Of a DNA stretch of 64,000 bases, positions 48,405 through 59,869 are shown piece after piece (within the stretch, counting starts at the first letter, position 1; every line of letters starts with the position of its first letter). Position numbers and translations under genes: made by a program. The stretch lies in the NCBI RefSeq assembly GCF_958295425.1, contig NC_081154.1:3073139-3137138 (forward strand). Direction: 5' to 3'. Under the pieces are notes generated by a model. That model had not been told where the DNA came from. It searched no databases and worked only from the letters and a program-made list of their open reading frames with translations. Source of the stretch: Solea solea (lineage: Eukaryota; Chordata; Actinopteri; Pleuronectiformes; Soleidae).

Positions 48405-48590
48405 GTCCTGTGTGAAGGCACTTTGAAGAAGTTGGTGTAGCTCAACCCGTGAGGAAGGGTACCGAAAAATGGACCAGTTGGGGCCGGTTATTTTGGTACT
48501 ATTCTTCATGGAAATGCCAAAAAATACATACAGGTACCATACCGAAGTGAACCACTCTACTCGGTGGAGACACACCAAGAGAGACTTGTG
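48405..48590. mobile_element. MITE-like repeat (GTACC / GTGGAAACAC family), copy 2
   Basis: Same orientation and shared blocks as the copy near 43.0 kb (ATGGACCAGTTGGGGCCGG, AAAAAATACATACAGGTACC, CGGTGGAGACACACC). Pairwise similarity of the two copies defines the family. Confidence 0.6.
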
Positions 48591-49743
48591 TGGAGGTGAA
48601 CTCGTGACAGTGGTTTGAATGTAATGGACATTTGTTTATATTCAAAAGTTGCACATTACAGTTTGATGAGTAAGAGTAAAAATATCCAGAGACAGTAATC
48701 ATGAGATACTAGCTTAGTTATAACTAACTTGTGTGATATCGTTATCAAGTATGACTTTGAAAAATAAAGACTGAGGAGGACGAATTTCAACTTTATATGA
48801 TGGTAAAAATGCAGTTTTCATTAGCCTATAGCCAAGCTATTTCCTGGGAATTACAACATAATATTGCCTCTCTATTACCGTACTACTACTATTACTGTTA
48901 TTACTGAAAAATGCTATCAAACGCAACGACACATGAAGGTTTTCACGTAGCTGTCACCCCTGTAGTCTGCGCTACATGCTAACTAGCATAAGAAAAGAGT
49001 CACGAGAGGCTGTTGTCTTATTATCTCATTAAATAATATTTCCGAAAGAGTCTCAGAAGGTCGTTTGCAGCTTTTCCTCTCTCTTCCCTCGCTCGCTGTA
49101 CTCCTCTCTTGTCCACTGAGAGGATGAATTAGGGATGACGGAGCCTCTGTACAGGCTTTTAGCGGAGGGGAGAGAACAGGGGAGGAGATGGGGGGGAGAA
49201 GTGGGTTAAGAGAGTCATTAACACATGATGATTTAACTGGTTTGATTTAGTGCTCCGTTCTGCTTTTCTGGCATCTTAGACTATCCTCATGTGGGTTTGG
49301 AGAGGAAAGAATTTTCTTTTCCCTCACAACATCCTTCCTTCCTGCCCCCAAGGAGTTCCCCCTCTGTGTGCACTTACTCAGCTTCTCCTCTTCATCGGAC
49401 GAACTCTCCCTTTTTATCATGTTCTGTCACTTTTTTTTTGTTTGTTTTTTAATTCAGGCTCTCATCTTCCTCCTCTCATTTTCTCCCCCACCACCACCAC
49501 CGTCTCATCCCCAGTGTTGCTGTGTTAAGATTTAATGCCTCCAAACAAGCTTTCTGTGTTGTCCCACTGAGAGTGTCAGCAGGAGCGCTCTGTTCCCCCG
49601 TCTGTCTCTGTGGTGAGAATCACTCGCAAAGCTGCTTAGGGACAAACACACACACTCTCAGACGCACACATTCACCGACAGTAGAGTTTGTCCACTGTGT
49701 GTGTGTGTGAGAGTGTGTGTGTACCGCGCTTGCATTTTTAGCT

Positions 49744-50220
49744 CATTTTCTGGCGTAAACAATGACCTTCTGAGGACCTGTAGTTCTCATGGAGACCAAA
49801 ACCTGGTCCTAAGATGATAATAAGATGGTGTTGCCATAATATTGCCTCTCTATTACCATACTACTACTACTAGTACTGTTAGGTATAACTTAAAAATGTA
49901 ATTCTTCAATCCAAAAGGTCCTTGCACCTTGATACACACATTTTTAGGTCATTTTCTGGCATAAACAATGACCTTCTGAGGACCTGTAGTCCTCATGGAG
50001 ACCAAAACCTGGTCCTAAGATGATAATAAGATGATGTTGCCATAATATTGCCTCTCTATTACCATACTACTACTACTAGTACTGTTAAGTATTACTTAAA
50101 AATGTAATTCTTCAATCCAAAAGGTCCTTGCACCTTGATACACACATTTTTAGGTCATTTTCTGGCATAAACAATGATCCTTCTGAGGACCTGTAGTCCT
50201 CATGGAGACCAAAACCTGGT
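49744..50220. repeat. 206-bp tandem repeat, about 2.3 copies
   Basis: CATTTTCTGG starts at 49744, 49950 and 50156, an exact period of 206. The unit contains ACCTGTAGT(T/C)CTCATGGAGA, CATAATATTGCCTCTCTATT and TCAATCCAAAAGGTCCTTGC. A diverged piece of the unit (ATATTGCCTCTCTATTACC) occurs alone at about 48862. The third unit stops after CCTGGT, where a CA tract begins. Confidence 0.95.
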
Positions 50221-50334
50221 CACACACACACTACAAGCGTACAAGAACTAGGGCAGGAACGTATCCCTCTCTCTTCCTCTCCTCTTGTTCTTCTTTTTTC
50301 TTTTCTTTTCTCCCCAAAGCTCTCATCCCCCCCC

Positions 50335-50470
50335 CGCAGGGCGTTCCTATTCACCAGCCTGGTAAATAATTGATGCCAGCAAGGCCAGTTTGATTAAAAT
50401 AACACGTCAGGCCTCCTTCACTGAGAAGAGGCATGGCTCCGTACTCTGATGGCGAAGGGGAAAGTTATTC
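50335..50470. promoter_or_regulatory. Candidate conserved non-coding element in the rara intron
   Basis: Unique stretch with GGTAAATAATTGATGCC and CAGTTTGATTAAAATAAC, right after a T/C-rich tract and before a GT tract. Inferred enhancer-like sequence. Confidence 0.27.
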
Positions 50471-50859
50471 TTCATTTTCACCTTGATTAAGATTGTATGG
50501 GTGTGTGTGTGTGTGTGACCGTGTGTGTGGGCCCATGTGTGGTTTCCTCCTGATGCAGCAGGTTGTAATGGTTGTTATTAAAAAGATGTGACCTCAGAGA
50601 TGGACATTCTGTCGCTGATAGAAAACCTGTGGTCGTCTCTGACCTCCCAGCAAAGATGAGTGTCTCCTCACTCATCTCCTCCTCCTCTTCCTCCCCCTAG
50701 CTGCCTCTCTGTGTTGCTCCCTTGTTCATAATAGACGCAGATGGCATTCATTGACGATACACGATGCGCGTTCATGTTGGCTAATCATGGCGTTGCCGTG
50801 CACAAGAGAACTTGTTCCCATTCTTTGGTGCTTATGGATTAAACACACACATGGTTTCC

Positions 50860-51115
50860 ATGACTTCAGAGGACATTGCATTGACTTACATTCATTTCCT
50901 GGAGATTTACTCTAACCTTAACCATAATTTCTACTGGCCTAATCCTAATCCTAACCTCAATTTAACCTTAAAACATGTCTTCACCTTAAAGTGTAGTCAT
51001 TTACGTTATGGGGACTTGCTTTTTGTCCCCATAAGGAAGACAAGTCCCCATAATGTGACTGTGTAAACAGATTTAGGTCCCCACAACATTAGTAATACCT
51101 GTATACACACACAGA
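50860..51115 (+). repeat. GTCCCCA-type dispersed repeat ending in CA
   Basis: Contains GAGGACATTGCATTGACTTA, ACCTTAACC-like runs, GTTATGGGGACTTGC paired with GACAAGTCCCCATAATGTG (a local inverted repeat), AGGTCCCCACAACATTAG and a CA end. Confidence 0.6.
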
Positions 51116-51239
51116 GAAACATCCCAGCAGCCACTGGAGGTCATTGTTTCCTACAGCTCCTGCACAGACTCAGCACTGTTGTTCTATTGTGTGTGTGGTG
51201 TGCATGTGTGTGTGTGCGTGTGTGTACTTGTATGTGTTT

Positions 51240-51299
51240 GTTTGGGCTGTCCAAATGATGGAAGTCAATGCATGTTCTTAAAAGAATAGCTGCACAAAC

Positions 51300-51366
<67 letters not shown>
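51240..51366 (+). repeat. Long (GT)n tract with dispersed-repeat flank
   Basis: CAAATGATGGAAGTCAATGC and AGAATAGCTGCACAAACC precede a GT tract at about 51302-51366 (32 units). The flank is shared with 19.99, 26.75 and 57.54-57.60 kb. Confidence 0.85.
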
Positions 51367-51367
<1 letters not shown>

Positions 51368-51788
51368 TTCACACCAGCGTGTGTCAGATTAGTGCTTATT
51401 ATTAAAACATTACAACAAGCCAGGGTGTGAGAGGTCTGAGGAGAAGAAGGATATGAGGTCACTGTTTAGTTTCAATTATTAATAAACCTGTGACCTTGTT
51501 TCCACCAAAATTGTCCCCTGGATTCTTGTGTAAGTGAGCGTCTTTATATTTTATTCACAGTGGTGCTTCGTGTCCCCCCCCTCCCTACGATTCCTTAAAC
51601 AGATGTTTTGATTGCATGATGATTTATGACTGCTACCACAGTTGTTGTTTTTTATGGAAAATATCAAAATGATAAAAGTTTGACATATCTTAGAGTCTGT
51701 CAACAAAAAATAAATAAAGCTTTATAATCTGTTCTGCAGCAGAATTTCACCAAAATGCAGTTTGGTTACACATTTTTTATCTTTGCCA

Positions 51789-51890
51789 TACAACGGGCTG
51801 ACGGTAGCACAGTGGTAGACAGGGTGAGGGTGAGGGTTCAATTCCCAGCTCCTCAGCTACTCTACATGCTCTTGCGCTGACAGTTAAAGC
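51789..51890 (+). mobile_element. tRNA-headed fish dispersed repeat, plus strand
   Basis: GGTAGCACAGTGGTAG (A-box) and GGGTTCAATTCCC (B-box, 51834-51846), followed by CTACATGCTCTTGCGCTGAC. Same family as the minus-strand copy at 7.4 kb, but the middle is replaced by GGGTGA repeats. Confidence 0.6.
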
Positions 51891-52049
51891 ACTTCATGTA
51901 TACAAACCAGTGCAGTGTCTTTTCATGTAGATATTGTGAGGTTGATTATTTTGTCCTCTTCACTGATGTCCTTCCCTCCTTGTTTCAATTCATCTTTATT
52001 TATTGGGGACAATGCAGTGAGACATAGAGGACATAGAGTGCATCTGATG

Positions 52050-52388
52050 TAGAGCTGAAACAATTAATCCAAACTATTTTGATCATCGATTAATCGGTTT
52101 GAAGCTTTTTTTTCATGATTAAAACAAGATTTCTGATTATTTAAGCTTCTTAAATGTGAGTATTTTCTTCATTTCCTTGCTCTGGATAACAAAGAAATCA
52201 TTAAAAGTCAATCATTTTGGTTTGTGGACAAAACAAGACATTTGAGAACATCATCGTTTCCAGGTTCGACGAACACCAACATTTTTTAAGGTTTTCTGAT
52301 ATTTTATGGACCAAACGACTAATCGATTAATCGAGAAAATAACTGACAGATATATCGATTATGAGAATAATCATTAGTTGCAGCTCGA
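52050..52388. mobile_element. Non-autonomous hAT-like element
   Basis: The ends TAGAGCTGAAAC and, inverted, TCGAGCTGCAACTAATGA form terminal inverted repeats. The interior carries repeated ATCGATTAATCG blocks typical of a widespread fish hAT-like family. The flanks ATCTGATG (52042-52049) and ATCTGATT (52389-52396) are a probable 8-bp target duplication with one mismatch. Confidence 0.75.
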
Positions 52389-52394
52389 ATCTGA

Positions 52395-52516
52395 TTGGCA
52401 CAAGGGCCTTTGCATGTTCTCCCTGTGTGTGTGTGTGGGTTTACTCCGGGTTCTGCGGCTCCTGTGGAGGATAAAGCAGTAGAAGATGGATGGATGGATG
52501 GATGGATGGATGGATG
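52395..52516 (+). mobile_element. Tail of the same fish repeat family, ending in (GGAT)n
   Basis: CCTTTGCATGTTCTCCCTGT, a GT tract, GGTTTACTCCGGGTTCTGC, AGGATAAAGCAGTAGAAG and then GGAT repeats to about 52516. It begins directly after the hAT-like element ending at 52388. Confidence 0.65.
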
Positions 52517-52619
52517 ATATACTGCACACAGAGTATAGAGCATTTTGCTCGACCCCTGTCCCTGGCTGGGCTTTTCAGAAATGACTCACTCCCTTCTATT
52601 TCTATCTTCTTCAGAAAGT

Positions 52620-54130
52620 GAATTTTTACTAACGTAGACTTCCTTGTTTTTAATCTATAAATAAAAGTTGTATCATGTTAACTTAGTTGTGAGAGTGACC
52701 AGTAGACTTTTATTGGGGTTTTTTTAGCAGCGTCCTCAGTGGTGCTTAATCAGCGCATTACAGTATGTGTAATGCTCCTCTGCCGCCGTAAGACTTACCT
52801 GACCGCAGCCTGACTCTTTAGGTGAGTTGAGTTGGACTTCCGTAACCACCTGTTAATGAGATTACCGTTTGACCTTTGACTGCCACGGCGAGCTACCTAA
52901 GTCGAGAGCAAGCACATGACGAGGCGAGCGGATTAATTCTTGATCCCTGGATCTACTGAAGCTTGTTTGGCCAAGAAACTAAACCTAACCCTGCCACAGC
53001 CTTGGTCATATACTAGAGAGCAAAGGCAGACACACACACACACACACACATATATAGCCAGCCAGGAAGCTGAATGACACCAAGTGACCGTGTGTTGTTT
53101 TTACAGTCAGCTTTCTCTGGATTGCAGCTCAGACAGCACAGGCCCTCCTCCCCATCTCTCGCCCTCTCTCATCACAAAGAGCGGCTACTTTACGAGGGTC
53201 TGGCTGCAGTAAAAGCCAAGGGTTGTTGGGGGGCACAGAAGGCTGTCAGGGAGGATGTAAATTACACAAATAAAACTCCACACTGGCACTGAGCTTCCCC
53301 CAAGAGAGATGGACACGGAGAGAGGGGGGGGGGGGGGGGCAGCAGATATTTACTATAACTTCAGAGAGGAGCACGGTGGGGCGGACGGGAGGAGGGGAGG
53401 CACAGCAGAAAGGAAGGTATGCGGAGGAGAGGTGGTAAAAGTGGAGATAATGAAGGAGAAATCTAATCTTTGTGTCAGTGTGAGAGGACGAGAAGAAAAG
53501 AGGTGGAAAAAGTACGTTTGGAAAAACACAACTTTGTGCAATCGTCCAAAACATCTCCTCCCATCCTTCCCTCAGCATCCCTCCCTTCCTCCTGAAGGGC
53601 TTTGTCTCATCTGCGTGTTGACGCACCTTTCTTCAAGGTGCACGTCATTTGTCATGTTCATTTTCGGCCTCTGCAACGCTTTAGCTTGCAGACGGAAGAT
53701 GTTCTGCAACTGTAGACACAACATGCATCTCCATGGCAACAGAGACAGAATATGGACACACACACTGTACGTCTGTGCGTATGAGTTTGTCGTTTGGCAA
53801 CGTGAGTGAGAGGAAACCTGACTGTATCCCTCGCTTCCTTTCTTTCAGGTTCAGTAGATGTTCACGCTTTTGTCCTGCGAGCGCTCAAAAATAAATCGCC
53901 AGATGTTTACGTGTTTTGTTTGGTTTTAGTTGCAGCTTTTTCTCCTGTCACAGTATGTTGTCTTCATATTACTTTGGCATAAAATATACATATATTTAAA
54001 AAGTATTTACAGTGTCTAAAGTAATGCAGTCAATGTACACATATGGGAACACTTTGCGCGTACAGTGAAATGTACGGCTTCTCCTGCACGGAGCCGCACC
54101 GTTTTAAAGATTCTTTTCAGCATAGCCTCC
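52620..54130. other. Rara intron, no gene seen
   Basis: CA tract near 53.03 kb and poly-G at about 53323-53339. 53.16-53.29 kb is unique with enhancer-like composition. ORFs at 53.3-53.8 kb are purine-biased artefacts. Confidence 0.5.
52840..52950. promoter_or_regulatory. Candidate conserved element with DR1-like site
   Basis: Contains TTGACCTTTGACTG at about 52869-52882, on the minus strand CAGTCAAAGGTCA, an imperfect direct repeat with 1-bp spacing of the nuclear receptor half-site, plus CACCTGTTAATGAG and GGATTAATTC nearby. Confidence 0.27.
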
Positions 54131-54136
54131 ACAGAA

Positions 54137-54206
54137 GGGACATGAGAAGGGACATGAGAAGGGACATGAGAAGGGACATGAGAAGGGACATGAGAAGGGA
54201 CATGAG
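54137..54206. repeat. 12-bp minisatellite GGGACATGAGAA
   Basis: About 5.8 units. A frame through it reads repeated RDMR; the minus strand reads repeated HVPS. Neither has coding support. Confidence 0.95.
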
Positions 54207-54418
54207 CGGCAGCTGCCTCGTCTCTGGGCCTCAGACTACGCTGCACCGCGTACGATAAGCCGCCGAGCCGCAGCCGTGTGACCAGTAAACCTCGTGGCAG
54301 ACGGCAGAGCAGTTAAGTTGATTATATAGAGTTGTACATTTCCCCAGGGAGCCACGGGAGGAAGAGATCAATTGGAGAGGGGGGGAGAAATCGATTGAGT
54401 GTAAGATATGCACAGACA

Positions 54419-54472
54419 GGGAAGGAAGGAAGGAAGGAAGGAAGGAAGGAAGGGAGGAAGGAAGGAGGAGGA
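54419..54472. repeat. (GGAA)n microsatellite
   Basis: About ten GGAA units with one GGGA. GGAA arrays are ETS-core repeats. Confidence 0.95.
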
Positions 54473-54544
54473 GGGAACTATGTGTAAGAGACGAGCAGAA
54501 TTTTAGCCTCATATTTTCAATACCTCTTTTCTTTTTAGAGGGTG

Positions 54545-54633
54545 AGCCAAGTTAGCTTGGAGCAAGTTAGCTTGGAGCAAGTTAGCTTGAGCAAGTTAAC
54601 TTGAGCAAGTTAGCTTGAGCAAGTTAGCTTGAG
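54545..54633. repeat. 14-15-bp minisatellite AGCAAGTTAGCTTG
   Basis: Six copies, the first two with an extra G. AAGTTAGCTT is nearly palindromic, so the array can fold. Confidence 0.95.
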
Positions 54634-54639
54634 CGACAG

Positions 54640-55930
54640 GCAAGGTTCACCCTGAACAGGTCGCCAAATTGCAGGGGCAACAGTCAGATTTTACCCTGAA
54701 CACAGCAGCCATTTTGACATGTTTTAGCAGGAAAAGCTAACGCTAACTATGGTGCTAGCTAGTTCACGTAAAGCTTCTTTAGCCTAGAAGCCGCTACACT
54801 AGGGGAGGGTCAAAATATTGATTTGGTGATACATATATATCGGCGCCCTTCCACATACGACGCGATAATCGATACGCCAGGGCAAATATCCATCTTTTAA
54901 TTGATCGATTAAGGCGCTCTGAGGTAAACAGTGCGTGGCTTCTTAATGTCTCCTCGCGGTGGTGCTGCTCAGGCCGAAAGAAGAGGGAGTTTACAGCAAG
55001 ATAATGGCAAAGAAAGCTACGTTAACAGATGCATAGACTTTATGCACTTTGTTGTGTGTCTGTGTTGTGAATAAATGGAGAAATCCTGCACTTTCTTTTA
55101 ACATTTTCACGTTAACGTTGTGTTTTCTTCACGTAGACAGATTTCCATCAGTGCCACACACCTGCATTGTTGTTTCAAACAAAACAAGTCAGAGGAAGTA
55201 AAAAAGCTTTGAAGCGCTTAGTGATAATGATGCTGTGGTTACTATTTTGCATATTTCTCCAGATAAACCTGTCGTTTTGATGATCCTATTGATGAAATAA
55301 ATACTATTGAGTGCTAAGATTCTATGTGTAGGATGACTGACGTTTACCAACTTACAGCCCAAACTTGCATTGGCAGCAACCTGCTGTGTTGCCATTATCT
55401 TCGTACTTACACTAAGACGATAATGGCAGTGCTCTCGACCACTATAGGCATACTTAAAAAAAAAAAACCAGATGTCAAAGTACAGCTTGGAAACAACATC
55501 AATTTTCAAGGAAATAAGACTTTATTTCAAGCAATGGCTCAAAAGCTACAACTAGATGATAACAAGCCATTAAGATAATTCAGTTGTTAAAAAGAGAGGT
55601 AAACACACACTGCTGTGGTTTTCCAAAACTTCCTCGAGTTGTTGTTGTTTCCATGCTCCTGTTTCAAAGTAAAGGTAGTGACATACAGGATCTTGACCCT
55701 GGACCGATTTATTCATCATACTTACTGTTTTATATTTATATCCTTAATGAAACTGTTTTTATGGGACCAATAAATGTGAGGTCTTAAAGTGTGAAACCCC
55801 ACATTTCTCACAGTTTGAAACAGTGCCATGCTTTCACCACCATCATTCTGTGGCTCTGCCATGGGACCACAGAAATACCCCGGGCGATGTGTCTCACTCA
55901 GCTGTTTTGACAGACGACTGGGTCAAAGGC
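54640..55930. other. Rara intron, no gene seen
   Basis: 54.80-54.91 kb has GATATTGATT/CGATAATCGAT-type sequence seen in dispersed repeats. 55.0-55.9 kb is AT-rich unique sequence with no recognised domain in any frame. Confidence 0.5.
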
Positions 55931-55935
55931 ACGTG

Positions 55936-55938
<3 letters not shown>

Positions 55939-56005
<67 letters not shown>
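55939..56005. repeat. (CA)33 microsatellite
   Basis: Uninterrupted CA tract, one of the two longest dinucleotide tracts in the window. Confidence 0.95.
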
Positions 56006-56008
<3 letters not shown>

Positions 56009-56372
56009 CAATGTCCAGTGGTTGAATGAATTAAAACAAAAACAAAAGAAATGGCTGACATGGTACGGACCAGACTATAGATGGTTTCAGAAAACTCAAT
56101 AACTACACAGGATCTAATGTTAGACAAAAAAAGTAACTACAATTACTCAAATTGCTTCAATATTTGACTCTTTTTTATAATATGTTGTCATTGTGTAAAT
56201 GAAATGAAAACTTTAAAATGTTGTTCTTTTGGAGGCGGTTTAAAGAAGTCGGCTTCTGTTTCAAGTCATTGATTATTTGCATTAATCTGCTGACCCAACC
56301 TGTTAAACTGGCCCTGGGTCTATATCTATACATGGAGCCGACTTTGAGTCTGTTTACATCGGGTTGATTTGA

Positions 56373-56375
<3 letters not shown>

Positions 56376-56424
<49 letters not shown>
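56376..56424. repeat. (GT)24 microsatellite
   Basis: Uninterrupted GT tract, about 370 bp after the (CA)33 tract. The two are complementary and could pair. Confidence 0.95.
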
Positions 56425-56427
<3 letters not shown>

Positions 56428-56789
56428 AGTCCACACAGTTGTTATTACTTAGCCTTTACTGTAAACTGTGGGCGACACATGCACATGGATGTCAGTGGTG
56501 TCACTGCATTATCGGACGTTGTTATTCAGTCTTGACAGAGAGAGAGAAACAGGGAGAGTGATGGTCATTGGAAATGGCGACTAACTGCACATGAATTATA
56601 ATACATGTGTGAATCCGCTGCAAGCTTCTGTGTACACACCTGTTTGTGTTCAAATGCTTGTGTGTGTGTGTGCTGCCCCATACTAACAGGGTTATTTAAT
56701 TTTAATTTTTTGGGACAGCTGAATGTCAGCAGAGATGTGTTTGTACTTGTATGTGTTACTTATTTAGGACCTTTCCTGGCATAAACACT

Positions 56790-57405
56790 CAGTATGTTTA
56801 CATGCACAGTTTAATCGAGCTAAGGCCGTAGTCCGACTAAGACAGGAAAATCGATTTATTCTACTTATTCTACTTTGTTTGATTTAAAGACAGGGTTGGA
56901 CATTTTGGTGCATGCTCAGAACGCCAAGTCCGACTCCAGTCCGTCTAAGTGTACACATGCAGGATTAATCGGACTATGAATCGCATTATCCAGGTACGTT
57001 AGTCCGACTAAGACTAGTTCGATTTTAGTCGGACTAACATGGTCACGTGACATTAAGAAAACCAAATTATTGTCTTAGTCCAACTAAGCATATAGTACAT
57101 GCAGGAATAATCAGACTATGAATTATTGCATTATCCAAGTATGTTAGTCCGACTAAGACTAGTTTGATTTTAGTCTGACTAACGTGGTTACGTGACATTA
57201 AGGAAACCGAATTGTTGTCTTAGTCCAACTAAGCATATAGTACATGCAGGAATAATCAGACTATGAATTATTGCATTATCCAAGTACGTTAGTCCGACTA
57301 AGACTAGTTTGATTTTAGTCTGACTAACGTGGTTACGTGACATTAAGGAAACCGCATTGTTGTCTTAGTCCGACTAAAATCTGACTTTTAACATGCATGT
57401 GAACA
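56790..57405 (-). repeat. 145-bp tandem array inside an inverted TTAGTCGGACTAA-family element
   Basis: AGTCCGACTAAGACTAG occurs at 57001, 57146 and 57291 (period 145). Units 2 and 3 are nearly identical. Orientation is opposite to the 19, 44 and 46 kb copies. The outer ends TGTTTACATGCACAG and ACATGCATGTGAACACA are imperfect inverted repeats, giving an element of about 615 bp. Confidence 0.85.
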
Positions 57406-57419
57406 CACTGACTGATCTT

Positions 57420-57680
57420 GTCGGGGCCAGTCGTCCTCATGGAGACTAAATCCTGAGGAAGTGGTTGGTAAAGATTTGAATTGTGGTTAGCTATTAACTG
57501 GTTATGGTTAAAGCTAGAGATAATGCTTTGTGTGGGCTATCCAAATGAATGGAAGTCAGTTCCATTCATGAGTCCTAAGAAGAAAAGCTCTGCAAACCTG
57601 CCTGTGTATGTGTGGATGTGGGTGTGGGTGTGGGTGGGGGGTCGGGGAATGACGGAGGTTCAGTAGATGGATGGATGGAT
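57420..57680 (+). repeat. GAGGAC / AATAGCTGCACAAACC-type repeat with GT and GGAT tracts
   Basis: GTCGTCCTCATGGAGACTAA, CCAAATGAATGGAAGTCAG, AGAAAAGCTCTGCAAACC, then a GTGTGGGTGTGG tract and GATGGATGGATGG. It directly follows the 145-bp array element. Confidence 0.55.
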
Positions 57681-57689
57681 TAATGTCAC

Positions 57690-59075
57690 TGTTTGATGGC
57701 ACACTCCTGTGTTGCTTTGTGTCATTCATGAATTATTCACCCGCAGTTCCTTCATTCAGTGTCATCGTCGTGATCCCATACATCAGAGAAGACTCCTCAT
57801 CACAAACATGCATCCACTTTATATTACATTTTAATACCCCAATGCTATGATGGGCTGCTGCTATAATATGCTATAGTAGTACTAAAATATGTAATATTAC
57901 TGGTTATTGTGCGATATATCTTCATAATACGACAATGTGGGATGTCCATACGTAACAAAACACACTGTAGTAGATCCACAGAAGATGCCTTTAACCCTCA
58001 TCTCATCTATCTGTGTTTATCACTCATATGAAGAGACACAAGAACGCTTTCTGGTTGGCAACTCTTACCACACCGAGTTCTCACAAAGGGCAGTTGCGTG
58101 CGAGTCTACGACCCACGAATGTCAAATATTTTGCAACATGGAGAAGTTACAGTAAAATGAGGGAAGTGTAGAAACCTTTTAGTCATCACTATAACCCCAC
58201 ATCACTTGTTCATTGCCTCTGGACAATCACCACTATTGTGTCAAAGCTCTTAACAGTCACCAGGTTGCAAAATCTATTTCAACATTTTTTTCATTTTTTT
58301 TTTATCAGCACGATCAAATAAGTCCACTCCCTGTTTGAGATAGAGAGGCTGTGGAGAGATGATGTTGGGGGTAGGGGTGGTGGTAGTCGGGAGGGGGGGA
58401 GGCAGCACCTCCCATCACAGATGTTTAGTTGAATTGAAACCAGAGCACAAACCTCCCCGCGGTGGATTGTTATCAAACACACATCCGCAGTATTAGACCT
58501 TCTGATACACCGGTGTGAGTTCACACTCCTCTTTTGCAAAGTCTGCAATTTAATCTTCTGTTTTGTGTTTTATGCACATTAAAATAAAATGTTAAAGGGC
58601 CACTTCGCCCCAAACATTTCCAGAGATAAATGTGTTATTTGTCTCATTCACAACAACAACCGAGGAAGTTGGCATTCATTTACTGTGTTTCTGTCAAGTT
58701 TTATGAATAAAATATCTGGAAAAAATCACATAAATTAAATTAAAGAAACTGGTGAAATTTAATCCGACTCTGTAATAGAAAGTGAATTAAACAAACACAG
58801 CAGCAGCAGCATGAATCATCATCAAAAATGGGTGAAACCGCCCTTTAAATACAATTAAATTGCTTCAATTTCTCAAATTTGCGGTAGAACATAGAGTCGT
58901 ACAATATGTAAAATGAATTAGTTTCCATGACCTTTTATAGTTGGAGATTCATTTGATTGTGTATAAGCTGACTTAAAGAAATTGTGTCGCACATCAGATC
59001 AGAAAAATTGCAATTAGATATCTTTCGTCTTCTTCCTTTTTTATTCATGTATTTGTTTATTTATCCATAACTGAA
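57690..59075. other. Rara intron, no gene seen
   Basis: AT-rich unique sequence. ORFs of 72-85 codons at 57.9-58.5 kb are unrecognised. No simple repeats longer than a short T run near 58.29 kb. Confidence 0.5.
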
Positions 59076-59079
59076 GTCG

Positions 59080-59285
59080 TCCTCCCTTCAGGCCAAAGTA
59101 ACTCGTCTGTATACATATTCTAGTCTTTTGTCCATTCACCGTTTCACGTCCGCTCTCATGCACATTCATACCTTTGCAGCACTTCTTTCTGTCACACGTC
59201 ATCATTCACTCACAGAGGCATTTTCAGGTTCAATGTCCTGCCCGAGGACACCTCGGCATGCAGAGTTGTGGCCGATCTGTATCTC
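59080..59285 (+). mobile_element. Degraded fish dispersed repeat
   Basis: TGTCCATTCACCGTTTCACG, TTTTCAGGTTCAATGTCCTG and CCCGAGGACACCTCGGCATG match the general form of a common teleost repeat (TTCAGTGTCTTGCCCAAGGACAC). Confidence 0.45.
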
Positions 59286-59869
59286 CTGCTTTTCATATTG
59301 TTCTTATTCTGTGTCATTGCGAGACTTTTAAATCAATCTTGTCGTGATGGCTAATAACGGCTGAGCGTGTCCAGTGAGAGGACCGGCTCCTGGCCAACGA
59401 GGTTAGAGGTTTCCTTTCTACCTCAGATGTACACGTAGGCCTGAGAGTATGTACACCTCTGATCAAACACAGTCTAGACAGTCCGACGCTGAGCAGCAGA
59501 CAAACTGAGAATATGCCTCATCCTTTGTTTATTCCTGACAAACACGTCGGGGAACAAGGACACATTTGCGTGACACCGCAAAGTAACTATTTAGGTTGTT
59601 TCAAAGACACATTTTTTTTCTCTTTTATTTGACAAATAACAGAGGATTGGTTGCGTAATTTCAAAAGTGCACTACGACTGATGACATCGAGAAGGGACGC
59701 ACGCTCTCTGCCAACAGAACAGCAAATCAAATCAAGAGCTGCCTGAACCACTGCCTGACTATGTGCTAATAACAGCTGCTGCTGTTTCCTTCACCACGCA
59801 GCTCCAAATGCAGTCAGGACAGATAACTCTAAATTAAAAGAGAGATAACTGCATCAGAGGGGAAATCCT

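Noticed and set aside
53309..53809. 166-codon open frame on the + strand
   Set aside because: Starts in a poly-G tract, purine-biased, no domain; opposite strand is equally open.
54137..54206. CRISPR-like regularly spaced repeat
   Set aside because: Units are directly adjacent without unique spacers; an ordinary eukaryotic minisatellite.
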